NCBI GenBank assembly: GCA_902779185.1
Contig: CACZAM010000005.1
Span: 1-64,000, forward strand
DNA: 64,000 nt
Direction: 5' to 3'
Origin: an uncultured Eubacteriales bacterium
Lineage (GTDB): Bacteria; Bacillota; Clostridia; Peptostreptococcales; Anaerovoracaceae
In this document: positions 1 to 9,043 of the stretch, one piece after another
How the letters are laid out: the number at the start of each line of letters is the position of its first letter
How positions within the stretch are numbered: the first letter of the stretch is position 1
Position numbers and translations under genes: made by a program
The notes under the pieces: generated by a model
What the model was told of the DNA's origin: nothing
What the model saw: the letters and a program-made list of their open reading frames with translations, nothing else
Databases searched by the model: none

Positions 1-63
1 CGTTATCTGATAGGTGTGACCGCTTTCGGCTTGCACAGCAAACTCGCAGGAAAGGAGGTATAG
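1..63 (+). CDS. C-terminal tail of an upstream gene (partial), possibly a FAD subunit of a molybdenum hydroxylase
   Basis: An open frame enters the window and ends at a TAG two bases before the xdhD start codon. Only the last 20 residues are visible (RYLIGVTAFGLHSKLAGKEV). The xdhD ribosome site lies inside its final codons, so the two genes are almost certainly co-transcribed. The tail resembles the end of the CO-dehydrogenase-flavoprotein C-terminal domain, and FAD subunits (YgfM type) commonly precede xdhD, but 20 residues cannot establish this. Confidence 0.5.
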   Translation, partial: RYLIGVTAFGLHSKLAGKEV

Positions 64-65
64 AC

Positions 66-2948
66 ATGATCAGTTGTACCATAAACGGCAAAAAACGGTC
101 ATTCGATATCGACCCTACTAAGAGGCTGCGCGAGATGCTGCTGATGAACGGCAACTTCGCGGTACGCGACAGTGACGACGCGGAAGGATTCTGCGGAAGC
201 GATACAGTGCTGCTTAACGGCACTCCGGTATTCTCAAACCTCATCCTCGCAGGTGAGGCTGAGGGATGCAAGATCGTCACTCCGGACAGCCTCGGAGATT
301 CCATGCACCTTTCGGTGGTGCAGCAGGCTCTCATCGACGCGGGAGTCGTGCAGAGCGCGTATAACGCGCCTGCGGCCGCCCTCCTGATGACATGGCTGTT
401 CGAGAGCAATCCAATGCCTTCAAGAGAAGAGGTAAAAGACGCGCTCTCCGGAATATTCATAAGAGATGCCGGATACGAGCATTATTATCTGGCGGCAGAT
501 CTCATAAAAGAGAAGATCGCTACAGGAAAATACCAGTCGGAGATAGCGCCTGAGTTCAGGCCTCATCTCAAGGCGGTAGGCAAGGTAAAACCAAAGATCG
601 ACGCTCCTCAGCTCGTATCGGGCGAGAGAGCCTTCGTTGAGGACTATGTGGACGATGACACCTGTTACATGGTAGTCCTCCGTTCGCCTTACGCTCAGGC
701 CTATGTCAATAAGATAGATACATCGAAAGCAGAGGCGCTCCCTGGCGTGATCAAGGTTATCACGGCATATAACTGCCCGGATGCGACATACATGTCAGCC
801 GGACAGGGAAACCCTGAACCGTCGCCTCATGACAGGAAACTGCTCAATAAGAAGGTAAGACACGTAGGCGACCGCGTGGCCGCTGTCGTCGCTGAGACGC
901 TCGAAGAAGCGATAAAGGCACGTGATCTCATCGAAGTGGAATACGAGCCTCTGGAGGCTGTATTTACGGTAGAGGAGGCCATGGCGGAGGGTGCTCCGCT
1001 GGTGCACAACGGCAGAGTACAGTACAACTCCGGAGCTCCTGCAGACCTTGATGAATACAACAGCAAACTGTCGGGAGACGAGAGAGAAGGCAAGGTAGTC
1101 TACCAGTTCCCTCTCCACGGAGATATCCTTCATAACGTGGCTGCTGCCAACCACGGCGGCATTGGAGACGTCGACAAGGCTTTCGAGGAGGCTGACGCAG
1201 TCGTAGAGGCTACATACCAGACAAGCCAGATCCAGCACACACCTCTTGAGACACACATCTGCTTCTCGAAGATTGAGAACGGAAGACTCATCATATATGC
1301 CAGCACGCAGGTCCCATACCATGTGCGCCGCATCGTAAGCTGGGTCACAGGCCTTTCGGAAAACAAGATACACATAATAAAGACCAGAGTCGGAGGCGGA
1401 TACGGCTCCAAGCAGGACATCCTGGTAGAGGATCTGACCGGCTATGCTTCTTTCGTGACAGGCAGGCCTGTGCTTTATCACAATACGCGTGAAGAGGAGT
1501 TCATCGCCAACTCCACAAGACATCCGATGCGTGTCCATGTAAAGATGGGCGGTAAGAAGGACGGCTCCATAACAGGCATTTACATGAAGGTAGATGCAAA
1601 TACCGGGCCTTACGGAAACCACGCGCTGACAGTGCCTATGAACAGCTGCTCAAAGACCCTGCCGCTGTTCAAGTGCGACAACATGAAATACGATCTTACG
1701 ATCTACTATACCAACACGCCTCCTGCGGGAGCATATCAGGGCTACGGCACGCCTAAGGGCACATACGGCCTCATGATGGCGATGTGCGAGCTTGCCGAAA
1801 AGCTTGGCGTAGACTACAAGGAGATGGTGCTCAAGAACCACGTTGAAGAGGGCTACATGCTTGAGATCCTCAAGGGACTCGGTGAAGGCCGTGAAGGAAA
1901 CGTGGTGCCTGTAGGATCCTGCGGACTCAGAGAGGCTGTAGAGAAGGGCTGCGACATGATCGAGTGGGGCAAGCGCGAGGAGAGCGATGACCCTGACTGG
2001 AAGATCGGCAAGGGCTTTGCGATGATAATGCAGGGCTCCGGACTGCCGGGACTCGATCACGCGAATGCCATAGCCAAGCTCGAGATGGACGGATCGATAA
2101 TCGTGCTCTCGGGAGCTGCTGACATCGGTACCGGTCTCGATACCATCATCGCGAAGGTGGCGAGCGATATCCTCTGCGTACCGATGGAAAGAATAACGGT
2201 ACTCTCAGGCGATACAGACTCAGGAGCTTTCGATACAGGTTCATATGCTTCGTCGGGAACCTTCTTCAGCGGCAATGCGGCGGTCGTCGCGTCCACAAAT
2301 CTGAAGGAGATGATCCTTGATGAGGCGGCATATCAGCTGGTAGAAGACAAGGATGACATCGAAGTCGACTGGCCGGGAGTGGCAAGGTCGAAGAAGACCG
2401 GTAAAGAATTATCGTACTATGACATCATACATACGGCTACTTCCGGAACCGGCCGCGGACATCTGATCGCTCCGGGAAGTTTCACTACAGCGGCATCATC
2501 CGTACCTTACGGAGCGCATTTCGCGCAGGTGGCTGTTAACGTGAAGACCGGTGAGATCAAGGTACAGAAGTTCTACGCTATACAGGATGCCGGAACACCG
2601 ATCAATCCTGAGGCTGCGCTCTGCCAGATGTACGGCGCGGCGCTCAAGTCGATAGGTCACAGCCTGTATGAGGACATGATACTCGATAAGGACGGCCGCT
2701 GCGTGAACGCTAACATGACTGACTACGGAGTTCCGATGATCTCCGAGCAGCCTGATGACTTCAAGGCGGTGCTTATAGATGTGGACGATCCGGACGGTCC
2801 GTTCGGCGCCAAGTCCATATCTGAGATCGCGTGCAACGGCGCGGCTCCTGCCATCGGAAACGCCATCCATGACGCCTGCGGAGTCTGGGTGCGCAGCTGG
2901 CCGATGACACCTGAAAAGATACTCAGAGAACTCGGGCGGATCAAATAG
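66..2948 (+). CDS. xdhD: XdhD-type molybdenum hydroxylase with degenerate 2Fe-2S domain
   Basis: Probable purine hydroxylase of the xanthine dehydrogenase family. It is 960 residues, like E. coli XdhD (about 956), and matches it along its length from memory. Residues 1 to about 160 have the 2Fe-2S ferredoxin/2Fe-2S-binding fold but keep only one cluster cysteine (Cys43). The positions equivalent to the second cluster read VVQSAYN and GIFIRDAGY, with no cysteine. Residues from about 175 onward form the molybdopterin-binding domain, with glycine-rich RVGGGYGSKQD, PPAGAYQGYG and FGAKSISEIA motifs typical of the family. It starts at ATG behind a strong AAGGAGG and heads the purine cluster. The missing cysteines are shared with E. 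coli XdhD as I recall it, so this is a family trait and not decay. Electrons must leave through a partner protein, perhaps YgfK or the small Fe-S protein downstream. Exact substrate is not established. Confidence 0.88.
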   Translation: MISCTINGKKRSFDIDPTKRLREMLLMNGNFAVRDSDDAEGFCGSDTVLLNGTPVFSNLILAGEAEGCKIVTPDSLGDSMHLSVVQQALIDAGVVQSAYNAPAAALLMTWLFESNPMPSREEVKDALSGIFIRDAGYEHYYLAADLIKEKIATGKYQSEIAPEFRPHLKAVGKVKPKIDAPQLVSGERAFVEDYVDDDTCYMVVLRSPYAQAYVNKIDTSKAEALPGVIKVITAYNCPDATYMSAGQGNPEPSPHDRKLLNKKVRHVGDRVAAVVAETLEEAIKARDLIEVEYEPLEAVFTVEEAMAEGAPLVHNGRVQYNSGAPADLDEYNSKLSGDEREGKVVYQFPLHGDILHNVAAANHGGIGDVDKAFEEADAVVEATYQTSQIQHTPLETHICFSKIENGRLIIYASTQVPYHVRRIVSWVTGLSENKIHIIKTRVGGGYGSKQDILVEDLTGYASFVTGRPVLYHNTREEEFIANSTRHPMRVHVKMGGKKDGSITGIYMKVDANTGPYGNHALTVPMNSCSKTLPLFKCDNMKYDLTIYYTNTPPAGAYQGYGTPKGTYGLMMAMCELAEKLGVDYKEMVLKNHVEEGYMLEILKGLGEGREGNVVPVGSCGLREAVEKGCDMIEWGKREESDDPDWKIGKGFAMIMQGSGLPGLDHANAIAKLEMDGSIIVLSGAADIGTGLDTIIAKVASDILCVPMERITVLSGDTDSGAFDTGSYASSGTFFSGNAAVVASTNLKEMILDEAAYQLVEDKDDIEVDWPGVARSKKTGKELSYYDIIHTATSGTGRGHLIAPGSFTTAASSVPYGAHFAQVAVNVKTGEIKVQKFYAIQDAGTPINPEAALCQMYGAALKSIGHSLYEDMILDKDGRCVNANMTDYGVPMISEQPDDFKAVLIDVDDPDGPFGAKSISEIACNGAAPAIGNAIHDACGVWVRSWPMTPEKILRELGRIK

Positions 2949-3077
2949 AGATACGGCCGCGCGCCGGAGCATATCCTGCCCGGGATCACGGAGCAGCTGA
3001 TTTTGATAAACCAACGGGTATAAACAGAATAACGGCCCTTAAGCATATACCACTTCACGCATCACCTGGAGTGTTAA

Positions 3078-3100
3078 TCCCGGAAGGGATATGTCCGGGA
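3078..3100 (+). repeat. Small hairpin in the xdhD-ssnA gap
   Basis: Seven-base arms TCCCGGA and TCCGGGA enclose a nine-base loop just upstream of the ssnA ribosome site. There is no following T-run, so it is not a terminator. The rest of the 190-base gap shows no recognisable gene or motif. Confidence 0.4.
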
Positions 3101-3138
3101 CAGCAGCGGCCGAAAAAATGATGGAGAGGAGGACTGAA

Positions 3139-4479
3139 ATGTTATTAATTGGTAACGGACAACTTATCACCAGAGACCCTGAGTTTCCTTATCTTAAGGA
3201 CGGAGCAGTCGTTATCGACGGCGAGGTCATCAAGGCGGTGGGAACTCTGGCAGACATGAAAGCGGCTTATCCTGATGCCGAATTCATTGATGCTAAGGGC
3301 GGCATAATAATGCCTGGCCTTATCAATGCGCATACGCATATATATTCGGGTCTGGCAAGAGGTCTTGCGATCGAAGGCAACAACCCGACGAACTTCTTCG
3401 AGGTGCTCGACGGCACATGGTGGAACATCGACAGACACCTGACTATCGACGGCACCAAGGCCTGCGCGTATGCTACCATTCTGGACTGCATCAGAGACGG
3501 TGTTACGACTATCTTTGACCATCACGCAAGCTTCTGCGAGATCCCTGGTTCGCTCTTCGCGATCAAGGACGTTGCAAAGGAACTGGGCATGAGATCCTGC
3601 CTCTGCTATGAGGTCTCGGAGAGAGACGGGGAAGAGAAGACGGCACAGAGCATCCAGGAGAACGCAGACTTCGCGAAGTGGGCTATCAAAGAGGATGACG
3701 ACATGATCAAGGCCATGTTCGGCGGCCATGCTCTCTTCACCATTTCGGACAAGACTTTCGAGAAGATGGTAGAGGCAAACGACGGCATGACGGGCTTCCA
3801 CATCCATGTATCCGAGGGCATGAACGATGTCTATGACAGCCTCAGAAACTACGGCTGCAAGCCAATCAACAGGCTGCTCTACAACGGCTTGCTCGGAGAG
3901 AAGACCCTGCTCGGACACTGCATCCATGTGAGCCCGGCTGAGATGGATATCATCAAGGAGACCGGCACCATGGTAGTCAACAACCCTGAGTCGAACATGG
4001 GCAATGCGGTAGGCTGTGCACCTGTGCTTCAGATGATGGCAAAGGGCATTACAGTAGGCATGGGTACTGACGCGTATACCCACGACATGCTGGAGAGCCT
4101 GAAGGTGTTCCTGATCATCCAGAGACACAACGCAGCAATGCCGAATGTAGCATGGGGCGAGGATGTCACGATGCTCTTCGAGAACAACAGAAAGATCGCT
4201 GCCAAGTACTTCAAGAAGCCTCTGGGTATCCTGAAGGAAGGCGCTGCAGCTGACGTCATCGTAATGGATTACAGGCCGTTCACACCGTTCTCGGACGAGA
4301 ACATCGACGGCCACATGATCTTCGGAATGATGGGCAAAAACTGCAGAACAACGATTATCAACGGAAAAGTCCTGTATAAGGACAGAGAATTCGTGGATAT
4401 AGATGAAGAGGCGATCAATGCCTGGACTCTCGAGCAGAGCAAGAAGCTCTGGGGCGAACTCAATCATAGAGAATACTAA
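3139..4479 (+). CDS. ssnA: SsnA-type amidohydrolase / aminohydrolase
   Basis: Member of the metal-dependent amidohydrolase superfamily, SsnA subgroup, which sits with selenium-dependent xanthine dehydrogenase and ygfK in many anaerobes. The N-terminal beta-sandwich is followed by PGLINAHTHIY with the HxH metal ligands. Further motifs are FDHHAS, GFHIHVSEG, LGHCIHV and GMGTDAYTHD, giving the remaining His and Asp ligands. I chose the ATG at 3139 (MLLIGNGQ) because GAGAGGAGG lies at proper spacing and the family begins here. An upstream in-frame ATG would add 16 unlikely residues. The protein is 446 residues, normal for the family. A role in hydrolytic deamination or opening of a purine-derived ring is inferred from the family and neighbours; the substrate is unknown to me. 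Confidence 0.88.
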   Translation: MLLIGNGQLITRDPEFPYLKDGAVVIDGEVIKAVGTLADMKAAYPDAEFIDAKGGIIMPGLINAHTHIYSGLARGLAIEGNNPTNFFEVLDGTWWNIDRHLTIDGTKACAYATILDCIRDGVTTIFDHHASFCEIPGSLFAIKDVAKELGMRSCLCYEVSERDGEEKTAQSIQENADFAKWAIKEDDDMIKAMFGGHALFTISDKTFEKMVEANDGMTGFHIHVSEGMNDVYDSLRNYGCKPINRLLYNGLLGEKTLLGHCIHVSPAEMDIIKETGTMVVNNPESNMGNAVGCAPVLQMMAKGITVGMGTDAYTHDMLESLKVFLIIQRHNAAMPNVAWGEDVTMLFENNRKIAAKYFKKPLGILKEGAAADVIVMDYRPFTPFSDENIDGHMIFGMMGKNCRTTIINGKVLYKDREFVDIDEEAINAWTLEQSKKLWGELNHREY

Positions 4480-4489
4480 CGATAATTAA

Positions 4490-4636
4490 GAGGCTCAAAA
4501 GTATCCGAACGAGGGGCCAATTTGCAGCCGGTTTCGAGGGGAGAACGAGCAGTTCACTGCGAAGTACGAGCCCGAAACCGATGCGTCGCAAATTTTGAGC
4601 CGAGAGGCGTACCCGAGAGAGGAACTTTTGAGGCTC
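4490..4636 (+). other. Nested inverted-repeat element, candidate structured RNA
   Basis: The ssnA-ygfK gap is filled by ordered inverted repeats. The left arm at 4492-4502 (GGCTCAAAAGT) can pair with ACTTTTGAG at 4624-4632, or with TTTTGAGCC at 4593-4601, but not both. Inside it AATTTGC (4519-4525) pairs with GCAAATT (4588-4594). CGGTTTCG (4529-4536) pairs with CGAAACCG (4573-4580). GCAG-TTCA-CTGC forms the innermost hairpin (4549-4560). It ends about 40 bases before the ygfK start. The competing partners look like a switch, but I recognise no known riboswitch class, and a mobile palindromic repeat is the main alternative. Confidence 0.6.
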
Positions 4637-4676
4637 AGGGATATAGTTTAGGATAGATATAAATGGAGGGTAGTTT

Positions 4677-7664
4677 ATGAGTGACATTATGAGACCAATG
4701 CCATATGCACAACTGCTTGGCTGGGTGCTCGACGAGTACGAAAAGAGCGGAAGCATCTTCGGAGTTTCCAAACTGGTAAAACATAGCAACGGACAGGCGC
4801 TCCCTATCTTTGATGAGAAGATCGAGTCGCCGTTCGGACCTGCTGCCGGCCCTAACACGCAGCTGGCACAGAATATCATCGCATCATATGTTGCAGGCTC
4901 CAGATTCTTCGAACTTAAGACGGTCCAGGTAATGGACGGAGCTGAACTCGCTGCCTGTGTAGCAAAACCGTGCATCACAGCTCACGACGAATGCTATAAC
5001 TGCGAATGGTCGACCGAGCTCTATGTACCACAGGCTTATGAGGAGTACGTAAAGGCATGGTTCGTCTGCAAGATCCTCGCTAAGGAACTCGGCCTCGGTG
5101 ATCCTGACGGCTTCGTATTCAACATGTCAGTAGGATACGATCTTGAAGGTATCAAGACACCGAAAGTAAACAAATACATCGAAGAAATGAAGGATGCCTC
5201 GGATACGGAAGTATTCAAAAATGCAATGGAGGTATCCCTCCAGGCTGTAAAGGACGGCAGACTCAAAAATGTAGATGAGGATTTCATCAAGGCTATCCCT
5301 GCAAGGATCTCGAATTCCATCACCGAGTCTACACTGCACGGATGCCCGCCTGATGAGATAGAGAGGATAGCATCCTATCTCATCACCGAGAAGGGCCTCA
5401 ATACATTCATCAAATGCAACCCGACACTGCTCGGATATGAATTCGCAAGAAAGCGTCTTGATTCGCTCGGATTCGATTACATCGCTTTCGACGATCACCA
5501 CTTCCTCGAAGACCTGCAGTGGGAGGATGCAGTCCCTATGTTTGAGAGACTGCAGGCTCTCTGCGACGAGAAGGGTCTTGAATTCGGCGTTAAGCTGACA
5601 AACACATTCCCTGTTGATGTAAAGGCCGGCGAGCTTCCTTCGGAAGAGATGTACATGGCCGGACGCAGCCTGTTCCCGCTGAGCATTTACCTTGCTGAAA
5701 AGATCTCGAAACAGTTCAACGGAAAGCTCAGGATCAGCTACTCCGGCGGTGCTGACTACTTCAATATCAAGGAGATCTTCGAGGCAGGAATATGGCCGAT
5801 CACGATGGCTACTACCATCCTCAAACCGGGCGGCTATCAGAGAATGTCGCAGATCGGCGAAAAGCTTATGGACTGCGGCAGCGAGAGATTCAGCGGAGTG
5901 GATATCGCAAAGGTCGGAGCTCTCGTAGAGATGTCTCAGGGACCGAGAAACCAGAAGCCTATAAAGCCGCTTCCTGACCGCAAGAACGGCGAGGATCTTC
6001 CTATGCTCGACTGCTTCCACGCTCCATGCAGCGGCGGATGCCCGATCGAGCAGGATATCCCTGCATATCTTGAAGCCATGGAGAAGGGTGACAGTGAGAC
6101 AGCTCTTAAGATCATCCTCGAGAAGAACGCTCTGCCGTTCACAACAGGAACGATCTGCCCGCACACTTGTGCTGACAGGTGCATGAGAAACCACTATGAA
6201 TCCGCGCTCAGGATCCGTGAGGTGAAGCTGATGGCTGCAGAGGCGGGATTCGACAAGGTTCTGCCTCAGCTCAAGGCTGCGGCAGCTGCAGATAAGAAAG
6301 TCGCTGTTATCGGAGGAGGCCCTGCAGGCCTTGCAGCAGCATCGTTCCTCAGCCGTGCAGGCGCTGATGTAACAGTATTTGAGAAGAATGACAAGATGGG
6401 CGGAGTACCTCGCTACGTAATTCCTGGCTTCAGGATCGGCGATGACGCTCTCGACAAGGATGTTGCACTCTGCTCTGCATACGGTGCAAAGATGGTAACA
6501 GGCAGAGAGATCGCTTCCGTACAGGAGCTTAAGGATGAAGGCTTCTCGGATATCATCGTAGCGATCGGAGCATGGGCGCACGGCCGCAAGGCTCTGAAGT
6601 ACGGCGAAGAGTATGACGCTCTTGAGTTCCTCGAGAAAGTAAAGGCTGCACCTGGATCGATTGATCTCGGCACTGATGTAGTCGTTATCGGCGGCGGCAA
6701 TACGGCAATGGACGTTGCAAGAGCTGCAAAGATCCAGCCGGGTGTAGAGCATGTACGCCTTGTTTACAGAAGAGACAGAAGAAACATGCCTGCTGATGAA
6801 GAAGAGCTGGTAATGGCGATTGAGGACGGCGTAGAGTTCATGGAACTCCTCGCACCGGAAGGCGTTGAGAATGGAGTGCTGAAGTGCGAGAAGAACGTGC
6901 TCGGAGAGCCTGATGCAAGCGGCAGACGTTCACCTGTGGGCACAGGAGAATTCTGTGAGGTACCTGCAACAGCAGTCATCTGCGCTGTAGGTGAGAGAAT
7001 AAAGACCGGTCTGTACGAAGCTGCAGGCGCGGAGATCGACGGAAAGGGAAAACCTGTCGTGGATGAAAATCTCATGACTACAGTACCTGGACTCTACGCA
7101 GCAGGTGACTGCAGAAGAGGTCCTGCTACAGTAGTAAAAGCCATCGCTGACGCACAGACCATTGCTTCGGCTATCGTCGGAGCTGACTTCAGCAAGTATG
7201 CTGAGCTGGATGCGAAGGGCGACATGGAGAAGCTTCTCGCCCGCAAGGGTGATCTCGTCGATCCACCTGCTGACAAGCCGGACAACAGATGCCTCGGATG
7301 CTCAACAGTTTGCGAGGTATGCGCGGATGTTTGCCCGAACAGAGCAAACGTCGTCATCGACGTACCGTTCTTCGAAAAACCGCAGATCCTGCACGTCGAC
7401 GGTATGTGCAACGAGTGCGGCAACTGCGCTATATTCTGTCCGTACAGCGGACGTCCGTACAAGGACAAATTCACTCTGTTCTGGAGCGAGGAAGACTTCG
7501 CAGACAGCGAGAACAACGGATTCCTGCCGCTTGAGGGTGATAAGGTGCGCGTAAGACTGTTCGGAAACGCTGCTGACTATGACCTGAACGATGGAAAGCT
7601 TCCTGAAGGCATAGCGGCGTTCATCAAAGCAGTAAAGGAAAACTACGCATATCTATTAGCATAA
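4677..7664 (+). CDS. ygfK: YgfK, multidomain Fe-S flavoprotein (putative selenate reductase subunit family)
   Basis: At 995 residues this matches E. coli YgfK (about 1032) throughout. The N-terminal 430 residues resemble a dihydroorotate-dehydrogenase-like barrel (GPAAGPNTQLAQNI, FELKTVQ, LHGCPPDEIERI). A GltD-like module follows: cysteine-rich segment at about 445-530, FAD motif VIGGGPAGLAAASFL near 542, and NAD(P) motif VIGGGNTAMDVARAA near 668. The C-terminus has ferredoxin-type clusters (CLGCSTVCEVCADVC near 871, CNECGNCAIFC near 911). This layout suits electron transfer between pyridine nucleotide, flavin and Fe-S centres. In this context YgfK may supply or accept electrons for the purine hydroxylases; that is inference. 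The name selenate reductase is historical and not supported here. Start ATG has TGGAGGG upstream. Confidence 0.9.
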   Translation: MSDIMRPMPYAQLLGWVLDEYEKSGSIFGVSKLVKHSNGQALPIFDEKIESPFGPAAGPNTQLAQNIIASYVAGSRFFELKTVQVMDGAELAACVAKPCITAHDECYNCEWSTELYVPQAYEEYVKAWFVCKILAKELGLGDPDGFVFNMSVGYDLEGIKTPKVNKYIEEMKDASDTEVFKNAMEVSLQAVKDGRLKNVDEDFIKAIPARISNSITESTLHGCPPDEIERIASYLITEKGLNTFIKCNPTLLGYEFARKRLDSLGFDYIAFDDHHFLEDLQWEDAVPMFERLQALCDEKGLEFGVKLTNTFPVDVKAGELPSEEMYMAGRSLFPLSIYLAEKISKQFNGKLRISYSGGADYFNIKEIFEAGIWPITMATTILKPGGYQRMSQIGEKLMDCGSERFSGVDIAKVGALVEMSQGPRNQKPIKPLPDRKNGEDLPMLDCFHAPCSGGCPIEQDIPAYLEAMEKGDSETALKIILEKNALPFTTGTICPHTCADRCMRNHYESALRIREVKLMAAEAGFDKVLPQLKAAAAADKKVAVIGGGPAGLAAASFLSRAGADVTVFEKNDKMGGVPRYVIPGFRIGDDALDKDVALCSAYGAKMVTGREIASVQELKDEGFSDIIVAIGAWAHGRKALKYGEEYDALEFLEKVKAAPGSIDLGTDVVVIGGGNTAMDVARAAKIQPGVEHVRLVYRRDRRNMPADEEELVMAIEDGVEFMELLAPEGVENGVLKCEKNVLGEPDASGRRSPVGTGEFCEVPATAVICAVGERIKTGLYEAAGAEIDGKGKPVVDENLMTTVPGLYAAGDCRRGPATVVKAIADAQTIASAIVGADFSKYAELDAKGDMEKLLARKGDLVDPPADKPDNRCLGCSTVCEVCADVCPNRANVVIDVPFFEKPQILHVDGMCNECGNCAIFCPYSGRPYKDKFTLFWSEEDFADSENNGFLPLEGDKVRVRLFGNAADYDLNDGKLPEGIAAFIKAVKENYAYLLA

Positions 7665-7681
7665 AGAAATAAGGTTAATAA

Positions 7682-8473
7682 ATGTTAGTTGTAATTAAGG
7701 GTGCCGGCGACCTCGCCAGCGGAATAGCTCTGAGGCTGCATCATTCGAAAATCGATGTGGTCATGACGGATCTGCCGGTGCCTCTGGCGGTACGCAGGAC
7801 GGTGGCTTTCTCGGAAGCCATCCGTCTTGGAAGTACTGCAGTTGAGGATGTTAAGGCCGAAAAAGCCGAAAATATAGATGAGGTCAGGGATTGTCTGGCG
7901 CGGGGAGTGATCCCAGTGCTGGAGGATCCGGAGGCAGAAATCGTAAAGATCCTGAAGCCTGAAGTCGTCGTTGACGCGATCCTCGCCAAAAGAAACACAG
8001 GAACGTCTCCCGGTGACGCGAAACTGGTCATCGGAGTCGGCCCCGGATTTACGGCAGGCAAGGACTGCCACGCAGTTATAGAAACAAAACGCGGGCATAC
8101 TCTTGGAAGGGTCATAAGAAAAGGATCTGCGATCCCGAATACCGGTGTACCCGGAAACGTAGGAGGCCAGACTATAAGGCGCCTGATAAAGGCTCCGGTA
8201 AGCGGAACGTTCCATCCTGAGAAAGAGATCGGGGATCTGGTAAAGGAAGGCGACCGTGTCGGCAATGTTGACGGAGTGCCTGTATATGCACTGACTGACG
8301 GTAAGATAAGAGGCATGCTGCAGGACGGCGTCCCTGTAACAAAGGGCCTTAAGTCCGGAGATGTCGATCCGAGGGGTGCTTCGGTCGATCACATGACAGT
8401 TTCAGATAAGGCTCTGTCCATAGGAGGCGGAGTCCTTGAAGCTATTCTGTCATATGCCGGGGAACGGCTTTGA
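7682..8473 (+). CDS. yqeB: YqeB, selenium-dependent molybdenum hydroxylase maturation protein
   Basis: Belongs to the YqeB/EF2563 family, which co-occurs with selenium-dependent molybdenum hydroxylases and is thought to help install the selenium-containing cofactor. The N-terminus is a Rossmann-like VIKGAGDLASGIALRL, as in XdhC-type proteins. The C-terminal half has a biotinyl/lipoyl-like stretch (VSGTFHPEKEIGDLVKEGDRVGNVDG). Length, 263 residues, is usual. It lies 17 bases after ygfK and 17 before the Fe-S gene, inside the operon. Its presence is the best sequence evidence that the two hydroxylases in this island use a labile selenium atom. No in-frame UGA selenocysteine codon is involved. 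Confidence 0.85.
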   Translation: MLVVIKGAGDLASGIALRLHHSKIDVVMTDLPVPLAVRRTVAFSEAIRLGSTAVEDVKAEKAENIDEVRDCLARGVIPVLEDPEAEIVKILKPEVVVDAILAKRNTGTSPGDAKLVIGVGPGFTAGKDCHAVIETKRGHTLGRVIRKGSAIPNTGVPGNVGGQTIRRLIKAPVSGTFHPEKEIGDLVKEGDRVGNVDGVPVYALTDGKIRGMLQDGVPVTKGLKSGDVDPRGASVDHMTVSDKALSIGGGVLEAILSYAGERL

Positions 8474-8490
8474 GAATCTGGAGATAAGAA

Positions 8491-9030
8491 ATGGCTAAGA
8501 GGATCAGAAAAAAAGCATATGTTCGCTGCAGGGGCGGAAGTCCGCTGCTCGAAGGGATAGACAGGGCAACGCTCCCAAGGGACTGCAGCGCGATACTGCA
8601 GCTGTATCCGGATGGGATAAGCAAGTGCAGATACGGATGCCTTGGAGGCGGTTCGTGCGAAGCTGCCTGCCATCTTGCGGCTATCAGGGTCGAAGCCGGA
8701 GGTCCTCCTGCAGTAGACAAAGCTAAATGCGTCGGCTGCGGACTCTGTATGCGTGTCTGCCCGCAGAACCTCATTGAGGTCATATTACCGGACAGAAACA
8801 TACAGCCGAAATGCAGTAACCGCGACCTCGGGAAGGCCGCGCGCGAAGCATGCGATAATTCGTGCATTTCCTGCCGCATATGTGAGAGGGAATGCCCGGC
8901 CGGTGCGATCAGTGTTGCAGACGGAAAACCTGTGATCGATCCTGCGGCCTGCATTTGCTGCGGCATGTGCGCAGTCAAGTGCCCGCGCGGAGTCATCAGG
9001 GATTCCAACGGTATCATGACCGCTGACTGA
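8491..9030 (+). CDS. RnfB-like multi-cluster ferredoxin
   Basis: A 179-residue iron-sulfur protein without membrane segments or signal peptide. Three cysteine groups are visible: CRYGCLGGGSCEAAC near residue 48, CVGCGLCMRVCP near 78, and a C-terminal pair of clusters CISCRICERECP and CICCGMCAVKCP near 127-160. The first resembles the RnfB/PreT-type cluster and the others are canonical 4Fe-4S ferredoxin motifs. It lies between yqeB and the fused Mo hydroxylase, 13 bases before the latter. It is therefore the likely electron carrier for purine hydroxylation. The clusters could also connect to an Rnf-type complex, but none is encoded here. Confidence 0.75.
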   Translation: MAKRIRKKAYVRCRGGSPLLEGIDRATLPRDCSAILQLYPDGISKCRYGCLGGGSCEAACHLAAIRVEAGGPPAVDKAKCVGCGLCMRVCPQNLIEVILPDRNIQPKCSNRDLGKAAREACDNSCISCRICERECPAGAISVADGKPVIDPAACICCGMCAVKCPRGVIRDSNGIMTAD

Positions 9031-9043
9031 TCTGACAGAGGAG

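Noticed and set aside
66..560. Functional 2Fe-2S clusters in XdhD
   Set aside because: Only one of eight ligand cysteines remains, so cluster binding is very unlikely.
3145..4467. Long minus-strand open frame opposite ssnA, and similar ones opposite ygfK (5127-6752), clpB (42602-44419) and the GH31 gene (49624-51261)
   Set aside because: Each is the mirror of a well-recognised gene, has no family motifs or ribosome site, and arises because stop codons are rare antisense to this codon usage.
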